DNA of 64,000 nt, taken from positions 744,001 to 808,000 of the forward strand of contig NZ_CP043329.1 of NCBI RefSeq assembly GCF_008195825.1, in the 5' to 3' direction. This document shows positions 24,056 through 33,240 of the stretch, piece after piece. The first letter of the stretch is position 1, and each line of letters starts with the position of its first letter. Below the pieces are notes generated by a model, which worked only from the letters and a program-made list of their open reading frames with translations, had not been told where the DNA came from and made no database searches. Position numbers and translations under genes: made by a program. This DNA is from Pedobacter aquae (GTDB lineage Bacteria; Bacteroidota; Bacteroidia; Sphingobacteriales; Sphingobacteriaceae).

Positions 24056-25402
24056 TTAAAATATCCCAGTATAATTAGACGGAGTAATTTGCTTCAATTC
24101 GGCTTTTATAGTATCAGAAACATCTAAAGTATTTACAAACTCTGCAATAACGGTGGCATTTATGCCTGTATTGGTACGTGTTAAGGCTTTTAAGGCTTCG
24201 TAAGGGTTAGGGTAGTTTTCTCTTCTTAAAATAGTTTGTATAGCCTCTGCTACTACAGCCCAATTGTCTTCTAAATCTTGAGCTATTGCATCTTGGTTTA
24301 ACAATAATTTATTTAAACCTTTAACCGTTGATTTTAAGGCTATTAAAGTATGTGCTAATGGCACACCTACATTTCTTAAAACGGTAGAATCTGTTAAATC
24401 TCTTTGTAAACGACTAACCGGTAGTTTAGCTGCTAAATGCTCGTAAAGGGCGTTTGCAATACCCACATTTCCTTCAGAGTTTTCAAAATCTATCGGGTTA
24501 ACTTTATGTGGCATCGCCGATGAACCAACTTCGCCAGCTTTTATTTTCTGCTTAAAGTAGTTCATAGAAATATAGGTCCACATATCTCTATCTAAGTCTA
24601 AAATGATATTATTGATTCTTTTTAGCGCATCAAATTGTGCTGCCAGATTATCATAATGTTCTATTTGTGTGGTGTATTGAGACCGACTTAAACCTAATTG
24701 TTGGTTTACAAATTTATTACCGAAATCTTGCCAATTGATATTGCCATAAGCTACGTGGTGGGCATTAAAGTTTCCAGTAGCACCACCAAATTTTGCCGCA
24801 AAAGGAACAGCTTTTAGTTGTTGATATTGTTTTTCTAAGCGCTCTACAAACACCAAAATTTCTTTACCCAGTTTGGTTGGCGATGCTGGCTGCCCATGCG
24901 TATGTGCGAGTAGAGAAATATCTTTCCAATCTGAAGCTAATTGTTTTAATAGCGCAATTACAGCCTCTATTTCAGGATAAATAACTTGTTCTAACCCTAA
25001 TTTTAAAGAATAAGGGATAGCTGTATTATTGATGTCTTGTGAGGTTAAGCCAAAATGGATAAACTCTTTAAATTCACCTAATCCTAATTCATCAAACCTG
25101 TTTTTAATAAAATATTCTACAGCTTTAACGTCGTGGTTGGTGGTTTTTTCAATCTCTTTAATTTCTAAAGCATATTCTTCTTTAAAGTCTTGATAAATCT
25201 TTCTTAAATCAGGGAACTTTTTAGCGTCAAAGTTTTGAAGTTGCGGCAGCTTTACTTCGCACAAAGCGATAAAGTATTCTATTTCAACAAAAACACGGTA
25301 TTTTATTAAGCCAGCTTCAGAAAAAAACTCACCTAATTGTTTAGTTGCTTGATGATATCTGCCATCAACTGGAGAAATCGCGTATAAAGAAGATAAACTC
25401 AT
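24056..25402 (-). CDS. purB: Adenylosuccinate lyase
   Basis: This 448-residue protein starts SLSSLYAISPVDGRY, the usual PurB start. The fumarase/aspartase signature GSSAMPHKVNP is at about residue 294, with catalytic segments TTNHDVKAVEYF, GLTSQDINNT and AHTHGQPASPT. It splits SAICAR and adenylosuccinate with release of fumarate in purine synthesis. The length fits the E. coli-type PurB. A -7-like box (TATTTTTG on the minus strand, 25424-25417) lies 14 bases before the ATG. A strong terminator follows. Confidence 0.97.
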   Translation of the reverse strand: MSLSSLYAISPVDGRYHQATKQLGEFFSEAGLIKYRVFVEIEYFIALCEVKLPQLQNFDAKKFPDLRKIYQDFKEEYALEIKEIEKTTNHDVKAVEYFIKNRFDELGLGEFKEFIHFGLTSQDINNTAIPYSLKLGLEQVIYPEIEAVIALLKQLASDWKDISLLAHTHGQPASPTKLGKEILVFVERLEKQYQQLKAVPFAAKFGGATGNFNAHHVAYGNINWQDFGNKFVNQQLGLSRSQYTTQIEHYDNLAAQFDALKRINNIILDLDRDMWTYISMNYFKQKIKAGEVGSSAMPHKVNPIDFENSEGNVGIANALYEHLAAKLPVSRLQRDLTDSTVLRNVGVPLAHTLIALKSTVKGLNKLLLNQDAIAQDLEDNWAVVAEAIQTILRRENYPNPYEALKALTRTNTGINATVIAEFVNTLDVSDTIKAELKQITPSNYTGIF

Positions 25403-25506
25403 GTTAAAAATTTTTGCAAAAATACAAAAATGAGCGGGATAGGCTAAGGAAAGATGAAATGATTCTTGTGAATTGTCATAAATCAGTCTATAAATAATTT
25501 TTTTAA

Positions 25507-25545
25507 ATGGAAACTTTGGAAATGATAAAAGTTTCCATAGTTTTG
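25507..25545 (+). promoter_or_regulatory. tetR-efflux promoter with overlapping operator
   Basis: TTTG (25515-25518), exactly 19 bases, then TAGTTTTG (25538-25545) match the Bacteroidota promoter consensus. A perfect 11-bp inverted repeat, ATGGAAACTTT (25507-25517) and AAAGTTTCCAT (25528-25538), spans the region from -33 to -7. A TetR dimer bound there would block RNA polymerase. The promoter is 16 bases before the tetR ATG, so autorepression is likely. Confidence 0.8.
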
Positions 25546-25561
25546 TCGGCGATTAGAAATT

Positions 25562-26173
25562 ATGGAAGAAGTGCAGTTATACATCATTAAAGAAGCAGAA
25601 AAGCTGTTTATGAAATACGGTTTGCGCAGTGTTACCATGGATGATATTGCTAAGCATTTGGGTATGTCTAAAAAAACACTCTATGTAAACTTTAAGGATA
25701 AGAATGATTTAGTAAACCACATGTTTACAACAATTTTAAAGGAAGATGAATGTCAGTTAGCATGTTGTAGTGCCGAGGCTGAAAACGCTATAGATGAGAT
25801 GTTCAAAATTATGAATTATCTAAAAGATAGTCTTTCTGGTATCAATCCGATTGTTTTTTACGATTTAGAGAAATACCATGCAGAAGCAAACGGCATTATG
25901 AAAGATTTTAAACATGGCCATATTTTTCAGAAATGTAAAATCAATTTAGAACGCGGTATCAAAGAGGGTTTATATCGTGAGGATTTGAATATCGAAGTTT
26001 TGGCAGCTTCTAGGGTAAGCCAGATAGATTGGGTATTTGAATCAGACTTGGTACGTGGTGGAAAATACAGCCTTTATGAAGTTATCAATGAAATTACTTA
26101 CCACTTTGTTTGTGGTGTAGTTAATGATAAGGGATCAAAATTAATTAATGAATATAAAGATAAGTACAAATAA
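25562..26173 (+). CDS. TetR-family repressor of the efflux operon
   Basis: The protein has 203 residues. The N-terminal helix-turn-helix is typical: AEKLFMKYGLRSVTMDDIAK, then HLGMSKKTLYVNFKDKNDLV. The C-terminal ligand domain is Cys/Glu-containing and not assigned. It is the first gene of an operon with a TolC-like, a HlyD-like and an RND protein, so it most probably represses efflux until a toxic substrate binds. Its own promoter carries an 11-bp palindrome. The spacing to the next ATG is 7 bases. Confidence 0.9.
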   Translation: MEEVQLYIIKEAEKLFMKYGLRSVTMDDIAKHLGMSKKTLYVNFKDKNDLVNHMFTTILKEDECQLACCSAEAENAIDEMFKIMNYLKDSLSGINPIVFYDLEKYHAEANGIMKDFKHGHIFQKCKINLERGIKEGLYREDLNIEVLAASRVSQIDWVFESDLVRGGKYSLYEVINEITYHFVCGVVNDKGSKLINEYKDKYK

Positions 26174-26180
26174 TAAACAC

Positions 26181-27533
26181 ATGATAGCCAACAGAATGCT
26201 GCTTGCAGCAATATTAAGTTTAATTTCTTCTTCTGTTTTACTGGCCCAAACAGATACGGTAACCACACACAGTTTTACCTTAGAAGAGTGTATTCAGTAT
26301 GCTTATAAACATCAAACAGATGTTTTAAATGCAGACATAGACCAGAAAATTGCCGATGCTAAAGTAAAAGAAACGATTGGTATAGGTTTACCGCAAATTA
26401 GTGGAAATGCTAGGTTTCAGGATTTCTTGAAGATACCAACTTCTTTAATACCTTCAGAAATCTTTGGTGGGGCTCCAGGTACTTTTACACCAGTACAATT
26501 TGGGGTTAAGTACCAATCAACCACGGGTATAGATGTTAGTCAGCTTTTATTTGACGGAAGTTATATTGTAGGTTTACAAGCCTCTAAAACTTTTAAAGAA
26601 CTTTCTCAAAGAGCTTTTACAAGAACTAAAATAGAAACTAATGTTTCTGTAAGAAAAGCTTATTACATGGTTTTAGTAAATAATGAGCAGTTAGACTTAT
26701 TAAATGCAAACATTAGCCAATTAGGAGAGCAATTAAAACAAACAAAAGCTTTAAATGAAAATGGTTTTGCAGAAAAAATTGATGTAGATAGGTTAAATGT
26801 GTTGTACAATAACCTAGTTACAGAAAGAGAAAACATAAAACGTTTATTAGCATTAGGCAACCAAATGTTAAAGTTTCAAATAGGGATGCCTGTTGAGCAT
26901 ACTTTAATCGTAGAGGGTAAAATTGCAGATGTTAATTTAGCTGATAATGAAGAAGTTGTTTTAGATACCACAGCTTACAAAAGTAGAATTGAGTACAGCC
27001 TAACCCAAACTCAAATTAAGTTGAATGAGTTAGATTTAAAGAGATATAAATCTCAATACCTACCTAGTTTGGCAGCTTTTGGTTCTGGTGCTTACCAATT
27101 CCAAAGTAATAATTTTAACCAGCTTTACGATAATAGGTTTCCAACAGTAGTGGTAGGCTTACAATTAAATGTTCCCATTTTTAGTGGTTTCCAAAAAGCA
27201 AACCGAGTGGCGCAAGCTAAACTAGAACTACAAAAATCTAATAATAACTTGTTTCAGGTTAAAAACTCCATCAACCTAGATATTAAAAATAGCGCTACCA
27301 GTTTCAGAAATAGCATAGCCTCTTTAAACAACCAAAGAGCTAATTTAAACCTAGCTAATGAAATCTTAAGGGTTTCTAAAATTAAATACGAACAAGGTGT
27401 GGGATCTAGTATAGAAGTTACACAAGCGCAAACATCATTAAAAGAAGCAGAAAATAACTATATCAACGCGTTATATGATGCTTTAGTAAATAAAGTAAAC
27501 TTAGACAAGGCAAGCGGTAAAATCAATGAATAA
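26181..27533 (+). CDS. TolC-family outer-membrane efflux protein
   Basis: I choose ATG 26181, 7 bases after tetR, because it opens with a signal peptide (MLLAAILSLISSSVLLAQ). A start at 26148 would overlap tetR. The 450-residue mature type shows two OEP repeats: FTLEECIQYAYKHQTDVLNA begins the first, and VPIFSGFQKANRVAQAKLEL with KYEQGVGSSIEVTQAQTSLKEAE ends the second. It forms the trimeric outer-membrane channel for the RND pump encoded downstream. Substrate is unknown. Confidence 0.92.
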   Translation: MIANRMLLAAILSLISSSVLLAQTDTVTTHSFTLEECIQYAYKHQTDVLNADIDQKIADAKVKETIGIGLPQISGNARFQDFLKIPTSLIPSEIFGGAPGTFTPVQFGVKYQSTTGIDVSQLLFDGSYIVGLQASKTFKELSQRAFTRTKIETNVSVRKAYYMVLVNNEQLDLLNANISQLGEQLKQTKALNENGFAEKIDVDRLNVLYNNLVTERENIKRLLALGNQMLKFQIGMPVEHTLIVEGKIADVNLADNEEVVLDTTAYKSRIEYSLTQTQIKLNELDLKRYKSQYLPSLAAFGSGAYQFQSNNFNQLYDNRFPTVVVGLQLNVPIFSGFQKANRVAQAKLELQKSNNNLFQVKNSINLDIKNSATSFRNSIASLNNQRANLNLANEILRVSKIKYEQGVGSSIEVTQAQTSLKEAENNYINALYDALVNKVNLDKASGKINE

Positions 27534-27558
27534 TCAAAAAAATATAATCCATAATACA

Positions 27559-28647
27559 ATGAGAAATTTTATATACCTAATCGTTATCGTGTTTTTAGCA
27601 GCTTGCGGAAGCGGCGATGATAATAAAAAAGCGCAGTTAGATAAGCTTAAAAAAGAACAAGCTGAGATAAATGCTAAAATAGCTAAGCTAGAAGCCGAGC
27701 TAGGTTCTAACAAAGACACTTTGTACAAAGATGTAAATGTTCACGAGGTTAAATCATCAACCTTTAAAAACTATATAGAAATACAAGGTAGGGTAGATGC
27801 CGAAGAAAACGTACAAGTTAACCCACAAGCTGCAGGTGTATTAACTAAAATATTTGTAAACATTGGGCAAAATGTTTCAAAAGGACAAGTTATTGCTCAG
27901 ATAGATGATGCTGTTCTTCGTCAGAGTATGGCACAATTACAAACACAATTAGACTTAGCTACAAATCTTTACAACCGCCAGAAAAATCTTTGGGACCAAA
28001 AAATTGGTACAGAGGTACAGTTCTTAAATGCTAAAACTCAAAAAGAAGGTTTAGAAAAGCAAATGGCAGTTTTAAGACAGCAAGCTGCTATGTATCAAGT
28101 AAAATCGCCAATAAATGGTACCATAGATCAATTAGACTGGAAAATTGGTATGGCTGTACAACCAGGTGCACCAGGCGTAAGAATTGTAAATGCTAATGAT
28201 TTAAAAGCAAAAGCTTTATTGTCTGAAACTTACGCATCAAGAATAGATAAAGGTGATGAAGTAGAAATCATCATTCCAGATGCTAAAGATTCTTTAACTA
28301 CGAAACTTTCTTTTACTTCTAAAGTGATAGATCCAACTTCAAGAAGTTTTAGTATTGAGGTAAACTTACCAAGCAAGAAAATTTATCGTCCTAATATGTT
28401 AGCAGTTTTAAGAATTGTTGATTACGAAAAAGCAAATGCCTTAACTGTACCTATTAAAGCTGTACAAAAATCAGAAGCGGGAGATTATTTACTACTTGCT
28501 GATAATGGAAAAGCAAAACGCGTAGCCGTTAAAATAGGTAATGTTTATAACGGTATGGCAGAAGTGTTAAGTGGTTTAAATGCTGGTGATAAAGTTATTA
28601 CCATAGGCTTTAACAACCTTAACGAAGGTGATTTAGTTAAGTTTTAA
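27559..28647 (+). CDS. RND efflux periplasmic adaptor (HlyD/MFP) lipoprotein
   Basis: The ATG at 27559 gives a lipoprotein signal (IYLIVIVFLAACGSG; Cys near residue 15). The alternative at 27526 overlaps tolC. A coiled-coil segment rich in Lys/Glu follows, then a lipoyl-like half (NPQAAGVLTKIFVNIGQNVSKGQVIAQID), a hairpin, and the second lipoyl half with YQVKSPINGTIDQLDWKIG. A beta-barrel and membrane-proximal domain ends the protein. At 362 residues it is of family length. It links the inner-membrane pump to the TolC channel. Confidence 0.92.
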   Translation: MRNFIYLIVIVFLAACGSGDDNKKAQLDKLKKEQAEINAKIAKLEAELGSNKDTLYKDVNVHEVKSSTFKNYIEIQGRVDAEENVQVNPQAAGVLTKIFVNIGQNVSKGQVIAQIDDAVLRQSMAQLQTQLDLATNLYNRQKNLWDQKIGTEVQFLNAKTQKEGLEKQMAVLRQQAAMYQVKSPINGTIDQLDWKIGMAVQPGAPGVRIVNANDLKAKALLSETYASRIDKGDEVEIIIPDAKDSLTTKLSFTSKVIDPTSRSFSIEVNLPSKKIYRPNMLAVLRIVDYEKANALTVPIKAVQKSEAGDYLLLADNGKAKRVAVKIGNVYNGMAEVLSGLNAGDKVITIGFNNLNEGDLVKF

Positions 28648-28707
28648 TCGTACTATAAATAAGATGTTTTTACCTGTTCATAAACAGGGTTGATTAAATA
28701 AACAACA

Positions 28708-31700
28708 ATGAAAGACGTACAAAAAGAATTTAAACCCGCCAGTTGGGCAATAGATAACAAGACGGCTATCTATGTCCTTACGGTGATATTATTAATAGCA
28801 GGTTACTTTGCCTATGTAAGCCTGCCTAAAGAAAACTTTCCGGAGATTTCTATCCCTAAGATATTTGTAACCACAGTATATCCGGGTACTTCTCCAGAAA
28901 ATATGGAGAATTTAGTAACCAAGCAGTTAGAAAAGCAAATAAAGTCTCAGCAAGGGCTAAAAAAAGTTACTTCTAATTCTTATCAGGATTTTTCTTTCAT
29001 CACAGCAGAGTTTAATGCCGATGTTGACATTAAAGATGCAAAACAAAGAATTAAAGATGCTGTAGATAAAGCTAAGCAAGATTTACCTACTGATTTGCCA
29101 GATGATCCTGAGGTTTTAGATATTAATTTATCTGATTTGCCTATCATGTATCTCAACTTATCTGGAGATTATGATTTGAAAACCTTAAAGCAATATGCTG
29201 ATGATTTAAAAGATAGGGTAGAGGCTTTACCAGAAATTTCGGGTGTTGATATTGTTGGTGCTTTAGATCCAGAAGTTCAAATCAATGTAGATATGAATAA
29301 AATGGCGGCTGCACAAATATCTTTTTCTGATATAGGTAGAGCTGTTGAGTACGAGAATGTTTCAGCATCTGGAGGTACTGTTCCTATGGATGGCGTTAGA
29401 CGTACCTTAAACATTAAAAAAGAATTTGCTTCTGCCGAGGAGATAGCCAATATCGTAGTTAAAAACCCGATGGGGGCGTCTGTTTATTTGAGAGACATTG
29501 CTCAAGTTGTAGATGGTTTTAAAGAGCAAGAATCTTTTGCTCGTTTATATGGTAAAAACGTAATTACACTAAACGTTAAAAAGCGTTCTGGAGAGAACTT
29601 AATTGAAGCTTCTGATAAAATAGAGGCTGTAATTGCCGAAATGAAGGCAAAGCAGTTTCCTAAAGGCTTAGAAATTGTTACTACCGGAGACCAATCAGAC
29701 CAAACCCGTGTTACTTTACACGATTTAATCAATACCATCATCATTGGTTTTATTTTGGTTACCCTGATATTGATGTTCTTTATGGGAGTTACCAACGCGT
29801 TTTTCGTGGCATTATCGGTACCATTATCTATGTGTGTGGCTTTCTTATTGATGCCTACTATTGGTTTTACCATGAACATGATTGTATTGTTCTCTTTCCT
29901 ACTCGCTTTAGGGATTGTGGTGGATGATGCCGTGGTGGTTATAGAAAATACGCACCGTATTTTCGATAATGGAAAAGTTCCTATTAAACAAGCTGCAAAA
30001 ATGGCTGCTGGAGAGGTGTTTTTACCCGTGTTCTCTGGTACCATGACAACCTTAGCGCCATTTATTCCATTAGCATTTTGGCCAGGTATTATAGGCGAGT
30101 TTATGTTCTTCTTACCTATAACACTTATCATTACCTTGTTAGCTTCTTTATTGGTTGCTTATATCATTAACCCGGTTTTTGCGGTTGATTTTATGACTGC
30201 TCATGAGCATGATGATACACATAAGCCAACTTTTGATAAACAAGTTAAAAAGGTACTTAAATATTTTGCTGGTGCTGCTTTATTAGCCTATATCATTGAT
30301 TTTGGCTTTGGTAATATGGTAGTTGTATTGGCACTATTTTACTTATTACAGCATTTTTATCTTAACAGGGTTATCTATAAATTCCAAAATCAAGTATGGC
30401 CAAGGTATCAAGATAAATATGCCAATTTCTTGAAATGGGCATTGCACAGGCCTTATACTATTTTAGGAAGTACTTTAGGTTTATTGGTGTTTTCCATCAT
30501 CTTCACCATGATTATGAAACCTAAATTTGTATTCTTCCCAACGGCCGATCCTAACTTTACTTATGTATACATCAGTTTACCTGTTGGTACAGACCAAGCT
30601 TATACCAACGAAGTAACCAAAAAGGTTGAAGCTAAAGTTGCAGCCGTAGTAGATAGTATGGGGAAACACAATGTTTCTTCTATCATCTCTAACGTAACTA
30701 AAGGTGTAACCGATCCTCAGGATGAAGATCAAGGTGATTATCCAAACCGTGGAAAGGTTACCGTGGCTTTTGTGGAGTTTGGTAAACGTAGCGGCAAGCC
30801 AACAACAGAGTACATGGCTGCTATAAGAGAAGCTGTAAAAGGTGTTCCTGGGGCAGAAATTTCTGTTACGCAAGAGCAATCTGGTCCGCCAACTGCTAAA
30901 CCTATAAGTATAGAAATTACTGGTGATGATTTAGACTCTTTAGTAGTAACATCAGAAAGATTAAAAAAATATTTAGTAGCTAAAAATATACCTGGGGTAG
31001 AGGAGTTAAAATCAGACTTCCAAAACAATAAGCCAGAAATCATTTTTGATATTGATAGAGAAAGAGCCAACCGCGAAGGTATTTCTACCGGACAAATTGC
31101 TCTTGATTTAAGAACAGCTCTTTATGGTAAAGAAGTTTCTAAATTCCGTGATTTGGATGAGGATTATGAAATTAATGTAAGAGCTCAGGAAGACCAACGT
31201 AATAGTTTAGAAGCTTTAAGAAACTTAAAAATCACTTATCGTGATATGGGTATGGGCGGCATGATTCGTCAAGTACCACTTTCTTCTTTTGCTGATATTG
31301 ATTATGTAAATACTTACGGAGGCATCAAGCGTAAGCAACAAAAAAGAATCATTATTTTATCATCAAACGTATTGTCTGATTATAATGAGAACGAAGTTGT
31401 AGCCAATATTCAAAGAGAAATTAATCAGTTTAACGCTCCTGATGGCGTATTGGTGAAAATGGCTGGTGCACAAGAAGAACAGGCAGAAACGGCAGCTTTC
31501 TTAGGTCTAGCCTTAGGAGTAGCTTTCTTCCTGATTTTGATTATTCTGGTTATACAGTTTAACTCGGTAGGTAAGCCAATCATCATTTTAAGTGAAATTC
31601 TGTTCAGTATCATTGGGGTATTGTTAGGTATTAGCTTATTTAAAATGGAAATGTCTATTGTAATGATGGGGGTAGGTATTGTTGCGCTAGCTGGTATTGT

Positions 31701-32079
31701 GGTGCGTAACGGTATATTACTGGTAGAATTTGCCGATTTAATGATAGAGCAAGGTATGCAACCTTTTGAAGCTGTTTTAGAAGCTGGTAGAACCAGGATG
31801 ACGCCGGTATTGCTTACTGCAACTGCAACCATGTTAGGTTTAGTGCCATTGGCGGTAGGCTTAAACTTAGATTTTGCTAAGCTCTTCTCAGAAGGTAATC
31901 CGCATATTTATTTTGGTGGAGATAACGTAGCTTTCTGGGGGCCTTTATCATGGACTATGATATTTGGTTTAAGTTTCGCAACCTTCTTAACCTTAATACT
32001 TGTACCTTCTATGTACTTGATTAGGATAAGAATAAAAGAAAGATTATTCAAAAAGAAAACTCAAGAAGTTGAGGCATAA
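28708..32079 (+). CDS. RND efflux pump inner-membrane transporter
   Basis: This 1123-residue AcrB/HAE1-like protein has the usual order: TM1 (YVLTVILLIAGYFAYVSLP), a large porter loop, TM2-6, then a second half. TM4 contains GIVVDDAVVVIENTHRIF with the Asp pair of the proton relay. Between TM6 and TM7 lies an extra ~60 residues with two hydrophobic segments (FAGAALLAYIIDFGFGNMVVVLALFYLLQHFYL), more than in AcrB. It works by proton-driven rotation in a trimer. With the adaptor and TolC-like protein it makes a full tripartite pump. A terminator follows the stop. Confidence 0.93.
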   Translation: MKDVQKEFKPASWAIDNKTAIYVLTVILLIAGYFAYVSLPKENFPEISIPKIFVTTVYPGTSPENMENLVTKQLEKQIKSQQGLKKVTSNSYQDFSFITAEFNADVDIKDAKQRIKDAVDKAKQDLPTDLPDDPEVLDINLSDLPIMYLNLSGDYDLKTLKQYADDLKDRVEALPEISGVDIVGALDPEVQINVDMNKMAAAQISFSDIGRAVEYENVSASGGTVPMDGVRRTLNIKKEFASAEEIANIVVKNPMGASVYLRDIAQVVDGFKEQESFARLYGKNVITLNVKKRSGENLIEASDKIEAVIAEMKAKQFPKGLEIVTTGDQSDQTRVTLHDLINTIIIGFILVTLILMFFMGVTNAFFVALSVPLSMCVAFLLMPTIGFTMNMIVLFSFLLALGIVVDDAVVVIENTHRIFDNGKVPIKQAAKMAAGEVFLPVFSGTMTTLAPFIPLAFWPGIIGEFMFFLPITLIITLLASLLVAYIINPVFAVDFMTAHEHDDTHKPTFDKQVKKVLKYFAGAALLAYIIDFGFGNMVVVLALFYLLQHFYLNRVIYKFQNQVWPRYQDKYANFLKWALHRPYTILGSTLGLLVFSIIFTMIMKPKFVFFPTADPNFTYVYISLPVGTDQAYTNEVTKKVEAKVAAVVDSMGKHNVSSIISNVTKGVTDPQDEDQGDYPNRGKVTVAFVEFGKRSGKPTTEYMAAIREAVKGVPGAEISVTQEQSGPPTAKPISIEITGDDLDSLVVTSERLKKYLVAKNIPGVEELKSDFQNNKPEIIFDIDRERANREGISTGQIALDLRTALYGKEVSKFRDLDEDYEINVRAQEDQRNSLEALRNLKITYRDMGMGGMIRQVPLSSFADIDYVNTYGGIKRKQQKRIIILSSNVLSDYNENEVVANIQREINQFNAPDGVLVKMAGAQEEQAETAAFLGLALGVAFFLILIILVIQFNSVGKPIIILSEILFSIIGVLLGISLFKMEMSIVMMGVGIVALAGIVVRNGILLVEFADLMIEQGMQPFEAVLEAGRTRMTPVLLTATATMLGLVPLAVGLNLDFAKLFSEGNPHIYFGGDNVAFWGPLSWTMIFGLSFATFLTLILVPSMYLIRIRIKERLFKKKTQEVEA

Positions 32080-32106
32080 AAAAAGGGAGCGAAAGCTCCC
32101 TTTTTT
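32078..32106. terminator. Terminator of the efflux operon
   Basis: AAAAAAGGGAGC, a GAAA tetraloop and GCTCCCTTTTTT form a perfect 12-bp stem with T-run. It is symmetrical and can also serve the convergent gene at 32134. Confidence 0.92.
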
Positions 32107-32133
32107 GTTTTTTATCAGATAAATCTGTTATCC

Positions 32134-32655
32134 TTATTTAATTTCTTCTTCTACTGTACCGCAAGACAACATCGCTTCGCCGTAATAAGGGTTTTTAATT
32201 TCTTTCTCACTTGCTAACCAGAAACCTCCCTTGCCATCATTAGCCATAGGGCAATGTTGTTTGTATATGGTTCCACCGCTTACTTGAGTGCGTATTTCTT
32301 TTAAGATATTCTCTGTAAAATCATTAAAAGCTAATCTTTTATCGGCAACGGTAGCTGCTGTGCTAATTTTGCCCGCTTGTACAGCTAAAGAGTCATTAGT
32401 GGTTTTTAAAATACCTTCTAAGCTAGCGCTTGCTTTTTTTGCGTCTTCTTCGTTATTAGCCACCAAAGCATTTTTTAAGCTGATATAACCTTGATAAATA
32501 CTATCAGCTTTGCTGTCTTTGAAAGTTACTGGTGTGCTGGCCTCTGCCGTTACCGCTGTAGAGTCTTTTGTTTCTGTACCAGATTGTTGGTTGTTGCAAC
32601 CGTAGCTAGCTAGTAAAGCAGCGCATAATACAGTGTGGATATAAATTTTCCTCAT
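32134..32655 (-). CDS. DUF3347 lipoprotein
   Basis: The 173-residue protein has a lipobox (LLASYGCNN; Cys at about residue 20) and a Thr/Ala-rich linker. A helical domain follows, ending in YKQHCPMANDGKGGFWLASE, then KEIKNPYYGEAMLSCGTVEE. This ending is the mark of DUF3347, a Bacteroidota family often fused to or near copper-handling and heavy-metal efflux proteins. The two Cys and the HCPM segment could bind metal; that is inference. It is convergent with the RND operon. Confidence 0.85.
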   Translation of the reverse strand: MRKIYIHTVLCAALLASYGCNNQQSGTETKDSTAVTAEASTPVTFKDSKADSIYQGYISLKNALVANNEEDAKKASASLEGILKTTNDSLAVQAGKISTAATVADKRLAFNDFTENILKEIRTQVSGGTIYKQHCPMANDGKGGFWLASEKEIKNPYYGEAMLSCGTVEEEIK

Positions 32656-32700
32656 GATGTATGATAATAAAATAATTTGTTAATTGTAGATGAAGAAATG

Positions 32701-33048
32701 CTATTTCCTCATCTGATTTAGAATAACTTTAAAGCCTTCTTTAAGAAGTGGGAACAAAGAAAAGCTATTGTTGTTTTCTTCTTGCTCTTCTTTTTCGTCA
32801 GAACTAAAGCTAATGAAATCTTTAAAATAGTTAGAAGAAGGGGTTTCTTTTTTTACTTCTTTTGGTTTTGCTGCCGTTGTAGCTTTCTTTACAACTGAAG
32901 AGTCTTTCTTAACTAATGTTAAAGAAGTGTTTTGTGTGGTGTAATTTTTCTTTTGATTGATAAAAGGATGTATACCCGCTAATACTGATGATACCAGAAG
33001 TATAACAGCTATAGATGAGAGTAATATTCTTTTGGTAGAAAAATTCAT
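32701..33048 (-). CDS. Single-pass membrane protein of unknown function
   Basis: The 115 residues begin with one hydrophobic helix (ILLSSIAVILLVSSVLAGI). It may be a signal peptide or an anchor. A Lys/Thr/Ser-rich linker and an acidic stretch (DEKEEQEENNN) before a short amphipathic end follow. It lies 45 bases upstream of the DUF3347 gene on the same strand, so the two may be co-transcribed. I recognise no family. Confidence 0.6.
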   Translation of the reverse strand: MNFSTKRILLSSIAVILLVSSVLAGIHPFINQKKNYTTQNTSLTLVKKDSSVVKKATTAAKPKEVKKETPSSNYFKDFISFSSDEKEEQEENNNSFSLFPLLKEGFKVILNQMRK

Positions 33049-33160
33049 ATGTTCAAAAATAGAAATAATATTATAAATCGCAACAATTTATGTGTAAATT
33101 TTTAGCTATCTGTTTGATTGTGATTTGATTAATTTCTTGAGAATAAATTGTTGAAACATC

Positions 33161-33193
33161 TTTAATTTTATACTAATTATTTTAGTAAATTTG
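33161..33193 (+). promoter_or_regulatory. Candidate dinB promoter
   Basis: TAAATTTG (33186-33193) is a full match to the -7 consensus TAnnTTTG. TTTA at 33161-33164 is a weak -33 box at 21 bases. The gene's ATG is 48 bases further on. I see no clear LexA-type palindrome. Confidence 0.5.
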
Positions 33194-33240
33194 TATGAAA
33201 ACTAATTTATTTAGTTTTTAAGTTTAAGAATTTGGATAAG

